From Blepharisma japonicum (taxonomy: Eukaryota > Ciliophora > Heterotrichea > Heterotrichida > Blepharismidae), in assembly GCA_949751835.1 (NCBI GenBank), contig CATKHK010000098.1, forward strand, positions 1 to 64,000: a DNA stretch of 64,000 nt, read 5' to 3'. The notes beneath the pieces are model-generated. The model ran no database searches. It was not told the origin of the DNA and worked only from the letters and a program-made list of their open reading frames with translations. A program made the translations under genes and the position numbers. Each line of letters starts with the position of its first letter. Positions within the stretch are counted from its first letter, which is position 1. This document shows, one piece after another, positions 36,264-47,620 of this stretch.

Positions 36264-37280
36264 TTAATTATCATTACTCATCAAAAAGTTATATTTTCCT
36301 TCGTCAAGGCTATATTGCTCCATTTCATGTTCTCGCTTTGTATACAATATATCATAATGTCCACTTCTTCTTATGATTGAAATTGGATCCAGTGAAGAAT
36401 TATTTTCTTCCGGGTAGCAATGCGCAACAACTGATTCAAAAATGCTATAATGAACCACTTGAATCCCTAATGCAATTGGCAATGCAAATAATTCTAAGTC
36501 AGCAGCCTCTTCTCCAGCTCTCAAAATATTTTCAACTGTCATCCCGACGTCCTCAAAAATAAAATCTCTAATTCTTTCATCAGACCTTGCAATAACTCCT
36601 GCAGATAGCAATCTTCCAGTCATAAACATGCTTTGATCAAGATTTGGGTCCTGTGAATATTTTAAAAATTCCAAAAAGGCCTGCACTGGAGACTTTTGTT
36701 TTAAACTTAAAAATCAATCTAAGTATTGTATCAATACATTTTTGCATGCTAGAAAGGTTTCAAATTGAGAGAAATTTCGAAGATATTCTTCATCTTGCCC
36801 AGATCTCAATTTTGCTAAAAAATTCTCTAATTCGGTGGTTGCTGAATGTGGCTTAAGCAATTTTTCAAGAAAGCTATACATTACAGCTCTGTAGTAGCAA
36901 TTTCCATCTCCTCTACTCTTTTTCCAGGCAGAGAATTTAATTTTTATCGTTTCAATGCATCTTTTGAAGGTTTGGTTATATGGAGCTATTTCTTTCATCT
37001 TATTCAGAGGTATCCAAAATTTGCTGACTGTCTCTGGGTACTTATCGTGATCATTTTTAACATCTTCATCAAAAATTTTGAAGCCTTGCCATATGCATGG
37101 GTTTTTTTGATTTTTGGAAGCAGTTTTAATGCTGGGATCTTTAGGAATATCTTTAACTTGTGAAATTTCATTTATAGTTTGAGCCAATGGTTCTCTTTGA
37201 GATCCAAGTCTATTGTTTTCGAGGGCTCTACTTGGAATATTATGATTAGAATTCTGTTCTCTGTCTTTTTGATTTTTCAT
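36264..37280 (-). CDS. OTU-type (otubain-like) cysteine protease
   Basis: 338 residues with one TGA Trp near 36713. The catalytic cysteine lies in SRGDGNCYYRAVMYSFLE (residues about 124-141, Cys in GDGNCYYRA) and the histidine in SGHYDILY near residue 314. Length, the long helical insert between them and the family motif fit the otubain (C65) group, which removes ubiquitin, preferring Lys48 links in animals. The first 110 residues look disordered. No ubiquitin-related neighbour. Confidence 0.85.
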
Positions 37281-37680
37281 ATTTTATAATTCTATAATTA
37301 TGACATAATTTGACTATATATAACACTACAATATTGCTAATAATGATTAAAATCAGCTATAGCTCTATAAACTAATAAGTTTTCTATAGAAAATTATTTA
37401 ATATAATTCATGATAGCGATCTGAATACTTAAATAAGGTCTATAATATTTATTTCAAAATTGTTAAGACAAAAAAATCTTCATACTTTTATTCAATTTTG
37501 ATAAAATCCAAATAAAAATGATAAAATAATAAATTATAATTTTCTCTTAATTTTAATCGACATCTAATGATTATGGCGTAGAATCTAGATTCTATAATAA
37601 AGCAATTTACTAGAAAAATTATATCTATTATTAGAATTTTCTTGAGCATTTATTTTCATGCAAAATTTTGGCAATGTCTA
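37281..37680. other. intergenic spacer
   Basis: AT-rich spacer between the otubain-like gene start and the stop of the NB-ARC-kinesin gene. No feature recognised. Confidence 0.5.
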
Positions 37681-40600
37681 TTATAAATCTTCATTTATTA
37701 ATCCAGTAAAGTTATATCCCTTTTTTTCAATGATTTCTTCGAAATTCCCTAAATTCATATCAGCCTGCGATGAATTTTCTGAATAACAATTACCCTGAAA
37801 TTCTTTATAAATCGTCTCTATAATTTGCATATCTTTTTCCTGAGCCTGATTTTTTATCTTTAAATCTTCAACTTCCTGCTTTGAATTATAGATTACTACC
37901 AGCTGATCTAAAATGTCTCGTTTATCTTGATGCTTTATTCTTTTTTTAATGGAATCTTTTATTCTTATTCCTTGGTATCTATTTTCTTCCAGCTGTTGAA
38001 TAATTTGCTCTTTTTTCAGTGGATTTTTTTCCTAATTCTCCATTACTATATCGCTTTTCATTATCTGTATTTCTCTATACTGTTCCTTAATGCTATCAAT
38101 AATAGATTGACTATTTTCTGGTTGCCCTTCTTCCTCTTCTTTTATCCATTTAAGTATTTGAGCTTGTTTCATTTTAATATCTGATTCTTGTTCTTCTATT
38201 GTAGCTAGTTCTTTTTTCAGGTAAAACCATTTTTGGAAATTTTCAGAAATTTCATCTTTTAAATTTTTCATTTCTGTTTCATCTTTGTACAGACGTTCTT
38301 TATCTGATAAAGCCTGTTGGTTAGATACTAAATAAATATTACATTGATTTTTTAATGACTCGATTTCAGTTTTTAAATCTGAAATCATTTTTTCATATTC
38401 TTTATAATCTTTCTTATAAAAATTTTTATTTGCCTGAACTTTTCCTTTAATTACTTGAGCACGGTTAGAGATATAAAGAGTACTAGCACTCTCTTGATAC
38501 TGAGATGAGGCAGGCGAAATATTCGAAATCATTACATTTTTACAGTTTCCACCTAGGCAGCCTTCAAGGATGCGTGTAAGTTTTGAATCTCTGTATTTTA
38601 TAAAGCTCTGTCTTGAATAATTCTGTTTTGATGCCAGAGCCTCTATTAAATTGCATAAAGCAAGCAGAGATTTATTGATATTTGCACCTTCCTGTTTTCT
38701 AGTTTTATTATTGCTCACATTTCCCTCAGACCCTGCCAAATCAACCAGTAAAAATTTCCCATGAAAAATGGTATCGGCATTGCCTTTTTCTCTTTGAGAG
38801 ATCTCTAGTATTAGCACAGCATGTGACCTTGAAGAAGTTTTATTTGCACCAGTTTCTTGAGTTACCCTCCTCTCATTTCCTGTCGAAATTCATCACATTG
38901 CTTCATTAGAGTCTTTCACTTCAATTTCTTCGGCCCCACAGATTTTTGTCTCTTTTTTGTCACTTCTAACATCTAAATTAGCTGGATTTTCTGATAGTAA
39001 ATCTGAGACTTTTTCATTATAAATTTGTACGTAAGAAATTTTAACATTGTAGACTTTATCCGTGTCAGATTGGATTTTATCAAAAATTCTATGAATTGTT
39101 AAAGGAATGATGCCTGGGTCGTCAGCTGTGCCAGTCATTGTATACGTTTTCCCTGAACCTGTTGCGCCATATGCTAAAAAGCATGCATTTATTCCAGATA
39201 AAGCAGGCTGAATAAGGTCATATGCCGTATTCATAAAGATTGTGTTATTATCCGTATCTCGAAAAATTTTGTCAAAAGTGTATACTTTAGACTCATTGTT
39301 TCTTCAGTCGTTGATCTTTATTGTATCATTGTCAACTGTGACTACATCCTCATTTTCTTTATTGTTTAAAGGTCTGATGCGTATTACAACCTGCATATTC
39401 TTAGTGACTGGCTCACTAGAAACTCTCTCCTGGCTACTTGGAGCAGTCGGTTGTATTTCTTCTTGAAGCGCATTGCTATTATCATTAAGGCTTAGAACTT
39501 CTTCATAGGAAGATAATTTGTATACATTGCCCTTCCACTTTTCGTTTCTTGATGTAATTAACACAGCTCCATTGGCTTTTGGAATAAACTCAGAAATAAC
39601 ATCAAAATTTTTTGCATTGTCAAAAATAAGCAGCCACTTATTTCTTTGTCTCTCAAGTGATAAAATAATTTGTTTGACGATTTCAGCCTGATGCAAGCTT
39701 GCACTCAAAATCCCTAATTCCTCTGCAATTTTCATGTACGAGGCTTCTATTTGTGATTTACTTACCGCATTAATCCACCAAATAAGCCCAAAGTCTTTTT
39801 TGTGCATTTTTAAAAACTCAATGACTATCTGCGTCTTTCCTACCCCTTCTTCTCCTACAATTACCAATTGCACTACATCTCTATTTCATTCTTCCGGCAT
39901 ATATCTCCATATATTTTCAATATCTGCATATCGGCTTTGATAATTTTGGCTCTGTTGATATGAGTGCATATTGTTGATGCCTTCCATATTTGCACTTGAC
40001 AGAATTAAAATACATAAATTTTCATTATTTCCTTTTTTGATTAGATCCTTAACTTCTGTAATAGATACCCATTGTTCTTTTTCTTTGGAATCTTTATTGT
40101 CAAGTTTTTGGGAAAGTTTTGATACTTCCACAATAATGCATTCAATTTGTTTCTTCTCCTCATTGCTGAGTGATAGATGCTTAGCCATATAGTTTTGGAT
40201 TAGTTCTTTAAGTTCTTCATCAGGAGTTTTGTTTCTGTCTCAAACAGTTTCTAGGATTCTTTGAGATTCTTGAATAGATTCAGGGCTTGTAAGGATTGAT
40301 CTGATTCTTTTATCTCTTTCTAAAGCTCTTAAGTCAACCATTTTTTGTTCTGCCTTGCTTTGAAAGGAAACTTCATCACAGTTTAAGATTTTTATGAGCC
40401 CAGATACTACTTTTTCTCTTATTCTTCAGTATTTTTTTTCCCATAATTTTTAAAGTCAACGAAATCCAAAAATCCTTTGTATCCGTGAATCTTATCTCCT
40501 TCTAAAAATTTTTCTCTTATAGCCTTGTCTATCTTCTTATCTAAAATAACTTCTTCTATTTCATCTAAAATAATATAAAGAAATTCTCAGTCTTTCTTTA

Positions 40601-41621
40601 TATTAGACTGTAAAAAGTTTAAAAGCGTTCCATGAGATTCTGGGTTCTTTTTAACAACATCTCTTAGATATTCTAAGACTAAAGTGTTTAGGGAAAGTTC
40701 AGATTTAAGGAGATCACCTAAAATCTCTAAAATATCATTAATTAACGCTAAGCCACTTTCTAGATCCTTTTTAGCCAAGCAGTCTATAAGGTGCTTTCCA
40801 CCACTTCATAATTTATCATATCATCTTTGGTCAGTTTTCATTAGGTTTACTGCCGAAATTATAGCTTTGATATCACAAAGAGCACCATTCTCTGGATAGC
40901 TACTTTCATTGTTTAGAATTCTGTTTTTAACTGAGTTAGCAAGATCAGAAAGTTTATTTTTATTTTCTTTGAATAAATGTACCTTATTTTCTGTTTTATG
41001 ATAAGAATAAAACAAAAGTCTTCTAGCCAGCTTAAGAATTTCCCTTCTAATATCTCTTCAAGATCTTGACTCTCATATGCCTTCTATTTTAAAGCAATTT
41101 AAGAGCCTCAATGACGAGTTAAGTGGATATATATAATTTCATAACTCAATTTTTCTTAGAAGCTGAAGGGAATAAGCAATATCTTGTATAATCCCACTCC
41201 TAACTCCAGATTCTAATCTCTTTAAATTATCATCAATTTGGACTTGCAAATCTCTTTGTTCTTTGCTGAAAGAACTGTTTGTTTTGTCATTGTAATAGTT
41301 TTCTGCCTTATCTAAAATTTCTATGTTTTTTGCTTTCATACTCAATTTATTTCTTGAGGAACAACCGCATCCTCCTCCTTTCAGCCCATAAGAGCCTATG
41401 ATGATAAAAAATTTTCCTTCGAAGTTGGCTTCTATGCTAACTAAAAACGGTATTTTCTTTTCCAGCATTTTTCATGCTATTGAACGGTCAATCTCTGAAT
41501 AAATTACATCTACATCCTGGGAGATTGGCTCTTCAAAAACTCCAAAAATCTGGGCTTTGTTTGGCGATGAAAATTTAACGATTTTTCCATCTCTGGCTTT
41601 AACCAAGAGGTCTTTATCCAT
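37681..41621 (-). CDS. NB-ARC STAND NTPase fused to a kinesin motor
   Basis: ATG 41621 to TAA 37681, about 1308 residues after splicing one 15-nt intron (38029-38043) and allowing one base missing from an A8 run near 40432-40439. Residues 1-200: family N-terminal module (PNKAQIFGVF; FIIIGSYGLKGGG). Residues about 200-570: helical part. NB-ARC: P-loop GEEGVGKT near 590, WLLIFDNA, GAVLITSRN. After a short linker comes a complete kinesin motor (about 742-1065): VVIRIRPLNN, P-loop AYGATGSGKTYT, switch I NKTSSRSHA, switch II LVDLAGSE, and the YRDSKLTRIL helix; then a coiled coil. The motor replaces the winged helix and TPRs of the paralogue at 27916-31482. All motor nucleotide motifs are intact. 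Confidence 0.85.
38029..38043 (-). other. 15-nt intron in the NB-ARC-kinesin gene
   Basis: On the minus strand the sequence is GTAATGGAGAATTAG: GT/AG ends, exactly 15 nt, and it contains the only in-frame TAG at this point. Removing it joins the coiled coil (KSDI) to EKNPLKKEQ and extends the protein by about 115 residues to TAA 37681. Confidence 0.75.
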
Positions 41622-43329
41622 TAAAAATTATAGAAGAATTGTTTATTAGGAATATAAATAAACATTTCTTTACTAAAGAGCTCTGAAAAGATTTGGGCTT
41701 TGAAAATCTATTTAAATATTGGAATATTTTAATTTAATAGAAATGCATAATGAATGAAAAAGGATTATATTAAGCTATTTTAAAAAGATATTTTTGGTCG
41801 CTTTTAGGTTGCGAAACAAGAATTTATAAAAATTAGAAGAGCAATAAAGTGGCTTAGGTGAATGGTAGCTTGATTTATTGATAAATAAGAAATTAATCAA
41901 TAGCCCTTTCGGTTAGGTGGGCTGAAATTGATGCAGACTAGAATTTTTATGGATAAAGTTCTATTTATCATGATTTTATCGAAAAACTTAATTAATACGT
42001 AAGCAAATTAATAAATATATATTTTATAAGCAGCTTGAGTAATATAGAGGATTGAATAATATGCTAAATTTCAAAGGATCTGAAATAAACAAAGCCAATT
42101 TTACATATCGAAAATACAAATCTAGCATGCCACAAATAATATCCAAAGGAAAATTTGCATCTAAATTGTGTGTCGAAGTTCACAAATATAAAAAAAGCAT
42201 GATAAATTTGAAATTTAGCAGATTTTATAATAGCAAAAAAAATACATAGTGATCAATATGATAAAAGCGAAACAAAATTAAAAATCGATAGACAAGCACA
42301 GACTGGTAAGCCTTAGAAAAAATAAACTTAACAATGCTTATCATCAATTACTAGCTTTGATTGTGCCAAGCAAAACCGAAAATGAAATCACCAATGTCGA
42401 AACTTAGGAAGCGAGTTTGCCTTAATTACAAAAATCAGCAATAATGCAAACCAACCTGGAATAGAATCAAAATTAGAAAATATCATAAAGAAGCTTTGGG
42501 TTTAATAAAGAATGAAAGTTTTCTGTCAAGATAAGGCAAAAGCTCTAGACAAAAAAGAATATAAAAGGCATCAAAATTGAATATCAATTAGGATATATTG
42601 GATAGTCTTAAACTCATATTAGTTATAGAGCTCATTCCTGAAGATCGAAATGATTTAATTTTGTAGCTTTATATCATATTTTGATTTGCTCAAAATGAAG
42701 TAACCTTGCGATACAGTTGAATGGCTTGGAGAGGCTTAAAGCAATTAGTCTTAAAGGGTTGGACTTAGAAATAATAAATTATATTGTTAAAATCATTTTA
42801 TGATTTTTTTCAATTAAAAATAAGAATAATTAAATAATATAGAGACAAAAAAACAAGAAATAGTTTTATGCATTATTCTCTTTTATGCAAGAAACATCCA
42901 ATTAGTGCTTCAATTCGACTTTGCTATTATATTAGCAAGTCTATCCTTAATAACAAAGCCTAAATAAAAAGATCAAAGAAAAAAATTAATTGTATGAGTA
43001 AGTCTTTAGATTCCAATTTGGGGCAAAGATATATAATTCGGCGTTTAAAACACTGCACCCTTAATTATTTAACAGAGAAGCAGATATTTCTTTCTCTCAA
43101 ATGATGAAATTATCACTGATCTAATGAAATTGATCCTACTTTAAATCTTAAGAAAAATTTAGAATATTTAAATTTAAAGAATTCAGAAACATAAGGTTAA
43201 GTCTAAAGTTAATGAGTATACTGCTGAAAATTTAAACTTAAAATAAGCAATAGACTAATTTCCAGCAAAAATATAGATACTAATAAGTAGCTTTTAGGGT
43301 TAAGAAAAAAAAAGTAAATTTTAATAGGT
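41622..43329. other. 1.7-kb stretch without recognised gene
   Basis: AT-rich, with many short Lys/Ile/Asn-rich frames broken by TAA. A 65-codon TTG-started frame at 42052-42249 has no support. Possibly decayed coding sequence on the plus strand, but no family could be read. Confidence 0.4.
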
Positions 43330-43505
43330 TGCACCATAAAATAAGTGCATATTATCATAAGTAAATCCATATTCTTTCAAAAGTTTTCTATACACCTGAT
43401 TTATAAAGTTTCATACACTTGCTTTCCATATGATCCATAGAGAGCCATCGACAATTTCTAATAATTGATTATGTTTGCTCTCATTTATATCATTCTATTG
43501 CTCCA
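43330..43505 (-). pseudogene. coding relic downstream of the reverse transcriptase
   Basis: A minus-strand frame with TGA as Trp reads ESKHNQLLEIVDGSLWIIWK and continues VYRKLLKEYGFTYDNMHLF without a stop for about 55 codons, with a TAG just before it. Codon texture is coding-like. It may be the C-terminal part of the LINE-like element above it or a separate relic. Family not recognised. Confidence 0.35.
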
Positions 43506-43576
43506 AGAGCAACTTCCAGATAGCCCTCTGCTGCTGTAAAGGCCAATAAAAAGGGCCTAGCAAGAGCCTAACAGCA

Positions 43577-44016
43577 GGGGTCAGAGCCCAAGCCGAAATT
43601 CAAGTCAAAACGGTTCATCCCACCGCGAGGCTATTGGGAGTGAAGATTATCTAATTAGACAGAGATAGCTCAAAGCAGATCAAAAAGAGTATTACTTGCT
43701 GGAGAGTTTCTAGGTCAGCCCGCCCCACCAGGAGGCCTGAAAAGGGGTCAGAGCCCAAGCTGGAATTCAAATAGAAATGGCTCGTCCCACTGCGAAACCA
43801 TTGCTGGAGTGAAGATCATCCAATTAGACAGTGATAACCCAAAGTGGGGTAAAGTGTATAACTTGCTGGAGAGTTTTTGGGTCGGCCTGCCCCGCAGAGG
43901 GCCTAACCAGAGTCAGGGCCCAAATCGGAATGGTTCGTCCCACTGCGTGACTATTGTTGGAGTAAAGATCATCCAATTAGACAGTGATAACCAAAAGCGG
44001 GTCAAAAGTGTATAAG
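43577..44016. repeat. three tandem GC-richer repeats of about 105-168 bp
   Basis: Units start with GGGTCAGAGCCCAAGC-like sequence at about 43577, 43745 and 43910. Each contains a GGTTCGTCCCACTGCG-like core followed by GAAGATCATCCAATTAGACA and TGATAACC. The last unit is shorter. Base composition is clearly higher in GC than the flanks. The repeats directly follow (3' side, minus strand) the reverse transcriptase relic, so they may be element-internal repeats or the remains of its 3' region. Confidence 0.75.
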
Positions 44017-44029
44017 TATTTCAATAATT

Positions 44030-45000
44030 TTCTCTAATTAGATTTCCCCAGGTATCAAGTACTGTGCAAAATTGGTATCACCGTTTTTATTGATAAATCT
44101 GTAAGAACTATCTATTTTTTGGCCATGCATTACATAGCTATTCATCCATTTTACGCAAGTGCTTGCTGTGAGAAATCGTTAGAAAATGTAATTAATGCAT
44201 TCCCTGATCATAGCATAAATACTTTTAGCTGTATGGAAGAATTCTTGATACAACCAACAAAATTGACTCATTTGAAACCTTTATTTACAATTACTTAGTG
44301 ATTCTATGCTGATTTAAGTTATGAAGCATGCACAGTATTCTTTTTACATGCTGCATAAATGAGATAAGCTGGCTGAGTGTTTGGTATATGAATGAAGTTC
44401 ATAATGCATAGTAGGCCTTAAGATCCTTCCCAATTGCTGACATCTTCGACCTGAAACCTAGTTTTGCCTGACCTATGGTGTATTTCTTTTCAGTTTCTCT
44501 TATCAGCCTTTTTGGCCAATATCTTATATACGATCTTATAGCTTGAATTCAGTAACGATATGAGTCTGTAATCTTCTGACTGCTTGGTGGCATCAGCACT
44601 ACGAGAACTGCATTCAATTCTTTAGGCAGTTTCCTTTGTGTCCATATGCTGCGTATAAGCCTAAAATATGTTTTCTCCATAACCTCACCTTTGTGTTTAA
44701 TGATTACACAAGTGCATTTATGTGATCCCACTGTTTTTTATTTCCAAATAATTTTATGGCACACTGATTTCCTTTCTAATAGGAAGCTCCACATCCTTAG
44801 CATCTGCAACTTCAGCCTAATCCTGGTTAGGATACGGCTGTTTTCATCAATTTTTGATGCTCTCTTCTTAGCGTGCGAATTTGGCAGGCCCTGTACTTTT
44901 TGCTCGATTTATCCTCATGACGAGCTCCCATATGTCTTTTGCCTTGCTATCGCTCATTAAACCTCCCTTTCTATTCGCGTATTCTCTCTGCTCTTTCTTA
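44030..45000 (-). mobile_element. LINE-like (non-LTR) reverse transcriptase remnant
   Basis: Minus-strand pieces in several frames reconstruct the order typical of a non-LTR element. First comes a linker before the RT (FARKKRASK and an ...DIWELVMRINRAKSTGPAK region). Next, at 44731-44549, is the RT entry segment with LPKELNAVLVVLMP and ITDSYRY (the usual P-x-x-L-K-x-A-x-x-x-P-x-x-K...YRPI region). In another frame follows LNSSYKIVYKILAKK, and then LIRETEKKYTIGQAKLGFRS. The catalytic Asp box was not found, stops and frameshifts are frequent, and no endonuclease was recognised. Clearly dead. Confidence 0.65.
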
Positions 45001-45324
45001 AAGTCAGAAATGGTGCCTGTGGAGCCACAAATCCGAAGCAGACATCATCTCTGATCATTTCTACAGGCTCCATGGTAACAGTTGTGAGACCCCCCTTAAT
45101 GTTCATTTAATGGCATGCAAATAAAATTAAGCTACCTTGTTATCATACATGGGCAGCAAGATTTAAAGATTGGAATGGATTTTAATTTGTGCTACCAAAA
45201 ATTTTTGTCGATCAAATTTATTTATTTTAAAATTGGGGCAAATATATTTATTGAACATAGCGTTAATTAAATATAATACTTGATTTTCAAGCTTGATAAA
45301 TAATAATTAATTTAATCTAATTAA

Positions 45325-45876
45325 ATTAGTGCTGGCCAGCTTAAAAATCTCCCTTCTAATATCTCTCAAGTAGGGTTGATCTCATATTTATTCTTTTTCT
45401 AGGCAGCTTATGATATCTAATGAGGATTGCTTTGCGGATAAAAATTTATTTAGAGGGATATCTTTTAAGAAATTGATTTGGATAACTATGTCTCCAACCT
45501 TTTGATTATCCACTCCAGATTTCAAGATATTGATGGATTCAGTTATTTTTTCCCCATCTTCTAATTGATCTAAGGCAGAGGAGGAGGCGGGATCAAAAAT
45601 ATTCCTGGTATTAACTTCGGAACAACTACCTGCTCTAAGTCCGTAAGGGCCTACGATTATGCATTGCTGTCCTTTGGGACTAGTTTCAAAATCGATTAAA
45701 AAAGGATTTTTCCTTTCCAACATTTTTCATGCTTTCGAGCAGTCAATTCCTGAATAAATCACAACAGCTTTTTTTGAGATAGGTTCTCCAAAAGGTCCAT
45801 AAACCTCAGCTTTGCTTGGTGTTAAAAATTTTACTTCTTTCCCACCTCTTGCTTTTACCCAAAGTGCTGATTCCAT
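45325..45876 (-). pseudogene. truncated NB-ARC family member (N-terminal module only)
   Basis: ATG 45876 begins the family module with PSKAEVYGPFGEPI and CIIVGPYGLRAG, open through one TGA (Trp) to SCLEKE, where an in-frame TAA appears at 45388. Homology continues past it (YLRDIRREIFKLAS) and stops abruptly at about 45325. The NTPase and everything after it are missing. Confidence 0.65.
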
Positions 45877-46859
45877 AATAGCAAAATTGTAGATGAATCG
45901 ACAATTTTGTATTTATCATTAAAAAAATGCCGAAAGAAGGCAATTAAAATTGATCTATAATACTTAAAAGCAATTAGGATTCCAGAATTATTGTTGAATT
46001 TAATTATTTTCGAAGGCTAAAATAATTATATAAACAACTAATTTTTTATAAATTTGTATATGTTAATTTTTAGATTCTGAAGCCGATTCAATAAAGAATC
46101 GATAATTTTGTGTAATAAAAATAAAAAATTCTGTCTAGAAGAAAAATTTACTAAATTATTTTAGCAATTTTATATAATCTTAAATAAACCGAACTTAGAG
46201 TTCTATTATTTTAAACTTTTTATATTTATAAATTTGTTAATTACCTAATGGACTTTGATCTTTAACTATTTAAGTCACAATTTTCATTTTAGGGCCGTCT
46301 TCTGGATTGCTATCGTAATTTATGTCAGCTAGGATTTATATATACATCCTTTTTTAAAGTTAACTTAAGCATTTTTTCATGCAAGCCAAGAGTATCCCTT
46401 TACAAATTATATCAACACCTGCTATTTCTTTTTATATAATCTTTATTTTAGGTAATTGAAATTTAATGATCCCTTCTGTTCCTTCAATCCAAAAGTATTG
46501 AAAAAAATTATGACGAATTAGTTATTCTATTTTATTCACCTTTTAGTAACTTAAAAAATCTGAATTAAAAATCTATATAAAATAGATAGAAAGCTTAATT
46601 TAATAGATCAACAAAGCAAAAAGCGATTAAACTAGAAGAGAAAAATTTAAAATATATTTTTTATAAAAAATTCTTCAGAATAAGCTTTTATAACATAAAA
46701 TTTTATCACATCAAACTATTAGAATTCATTAAGTAATCATTTAAGGCTTTTATTTAACTGGTATAATGTTAGCAAATTTAAAGCAGAGAGTTTAATACTT
46801 TCTTTACTAAATGCCAACCCAAGTTAAGACATCATATTTTAATTATTGGCGTTTGGAGC
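45877..46859. other. AT-rich stretch without recognised gene
   Basis: No coding frame, RNA or repeat was recognised between two relics of the NB-ARC family. Confidence 0.4.
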
Positions 46860-47045
46860 TAGTTGCGAAACTAATCAAAAACGAGTATTTCCTTTCAAGA
46901 AGTTTTCATGATTTTAGGAAGTTAATTCCTAAAGTACATCGGCATCTTTTCAGATTACTTCTCCAAAAGCTCCAAAAACCTGAGTCTTAATCGTTGATAA
47001 AAAATTCACTTGTCTTCCATCTCTGAGCTTAATTAGAAAGGACAT
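46860..47045 (-). pseudogene. NB-ARC family N-terminal module relic (second of a tandem pair)
   Basis: Starts MSFLIKLRDGRQVNFLSTIK and continues TQVFGAFGEVIWKDADVL (TGA as Trp) before in-frame TAG and TAA stops. Only the first 40-60 residues of the module are readable. It lies head-to-tail directly behind the relic at 47054-47620. Confidence 0.55.
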
Positions 47046-47053
47046 CTGTATCA

Positions 47054-47620
47054 TCATAATATTGTTAATGAATAGATTTTATTAATTTTAAACATTTTAA
47101 AAATAGAGTTTTTTTCCTCATATTCATTGGTCTCTAAGCCCTGCAATAGGTCTATGGATGAGATTATTAGAGTTTCGTGGCCCTTACAAGAAGTTTCTCT
47201 TAAGAATTTAAGAGCACTAGTGACTTCGACAATATCTCTATTTTCAATTCCAGATTCTAAGCGCTTAATTGACAGCGATACTTTTTCCTTCTTCAATCTT
47301 TATTTGATCTTGGCTTAAATCATTTTCGCCTTCATTTAGTTTATTTTTTGGGGAAATGATGGATTTTTCCGCCAGCACATCCACACCCGCCTCCTTTGAG
47401 TCCATAAGTCCGACAATAGCAATTCTGCCCTTTGTAGCTAGTAACAAAATTAACTAGAATGGGGTTTTCCTTTCAAGCATTTTCCATGCTTTTAGACAGA
47501 CAATTGTGAGTAAATTACATCAACGTATTTTCAGATAATTTCTCCAAAAAAGCCTTAATTGGTGATAAAAAATCCATTAATCTTCCACATCTCGCTTTTA
47601 ACGGAAAGTGATGTCTCCAT
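47054..47620 (-). pseudogene. NB-ARC family N-terminal module relic (first of a tandem pair)
   Basis: Starts METSLSVKSEMW and carries frameshifted pieces of the module, including the glycine-Pro-Tyr region and the helical segment (LKFLRETSCKGHETLIISSI, matching LRKISLGNHATPIASSIALL of the intact gene). Several frameshifts and stops. Confidence 0.55.

Noticed and set aside
42052-42249. 65-codon plus-strand frame
   Set aside because: TTG start, Lys/Ser/Asn-rich low-complexity composition and stops all around.
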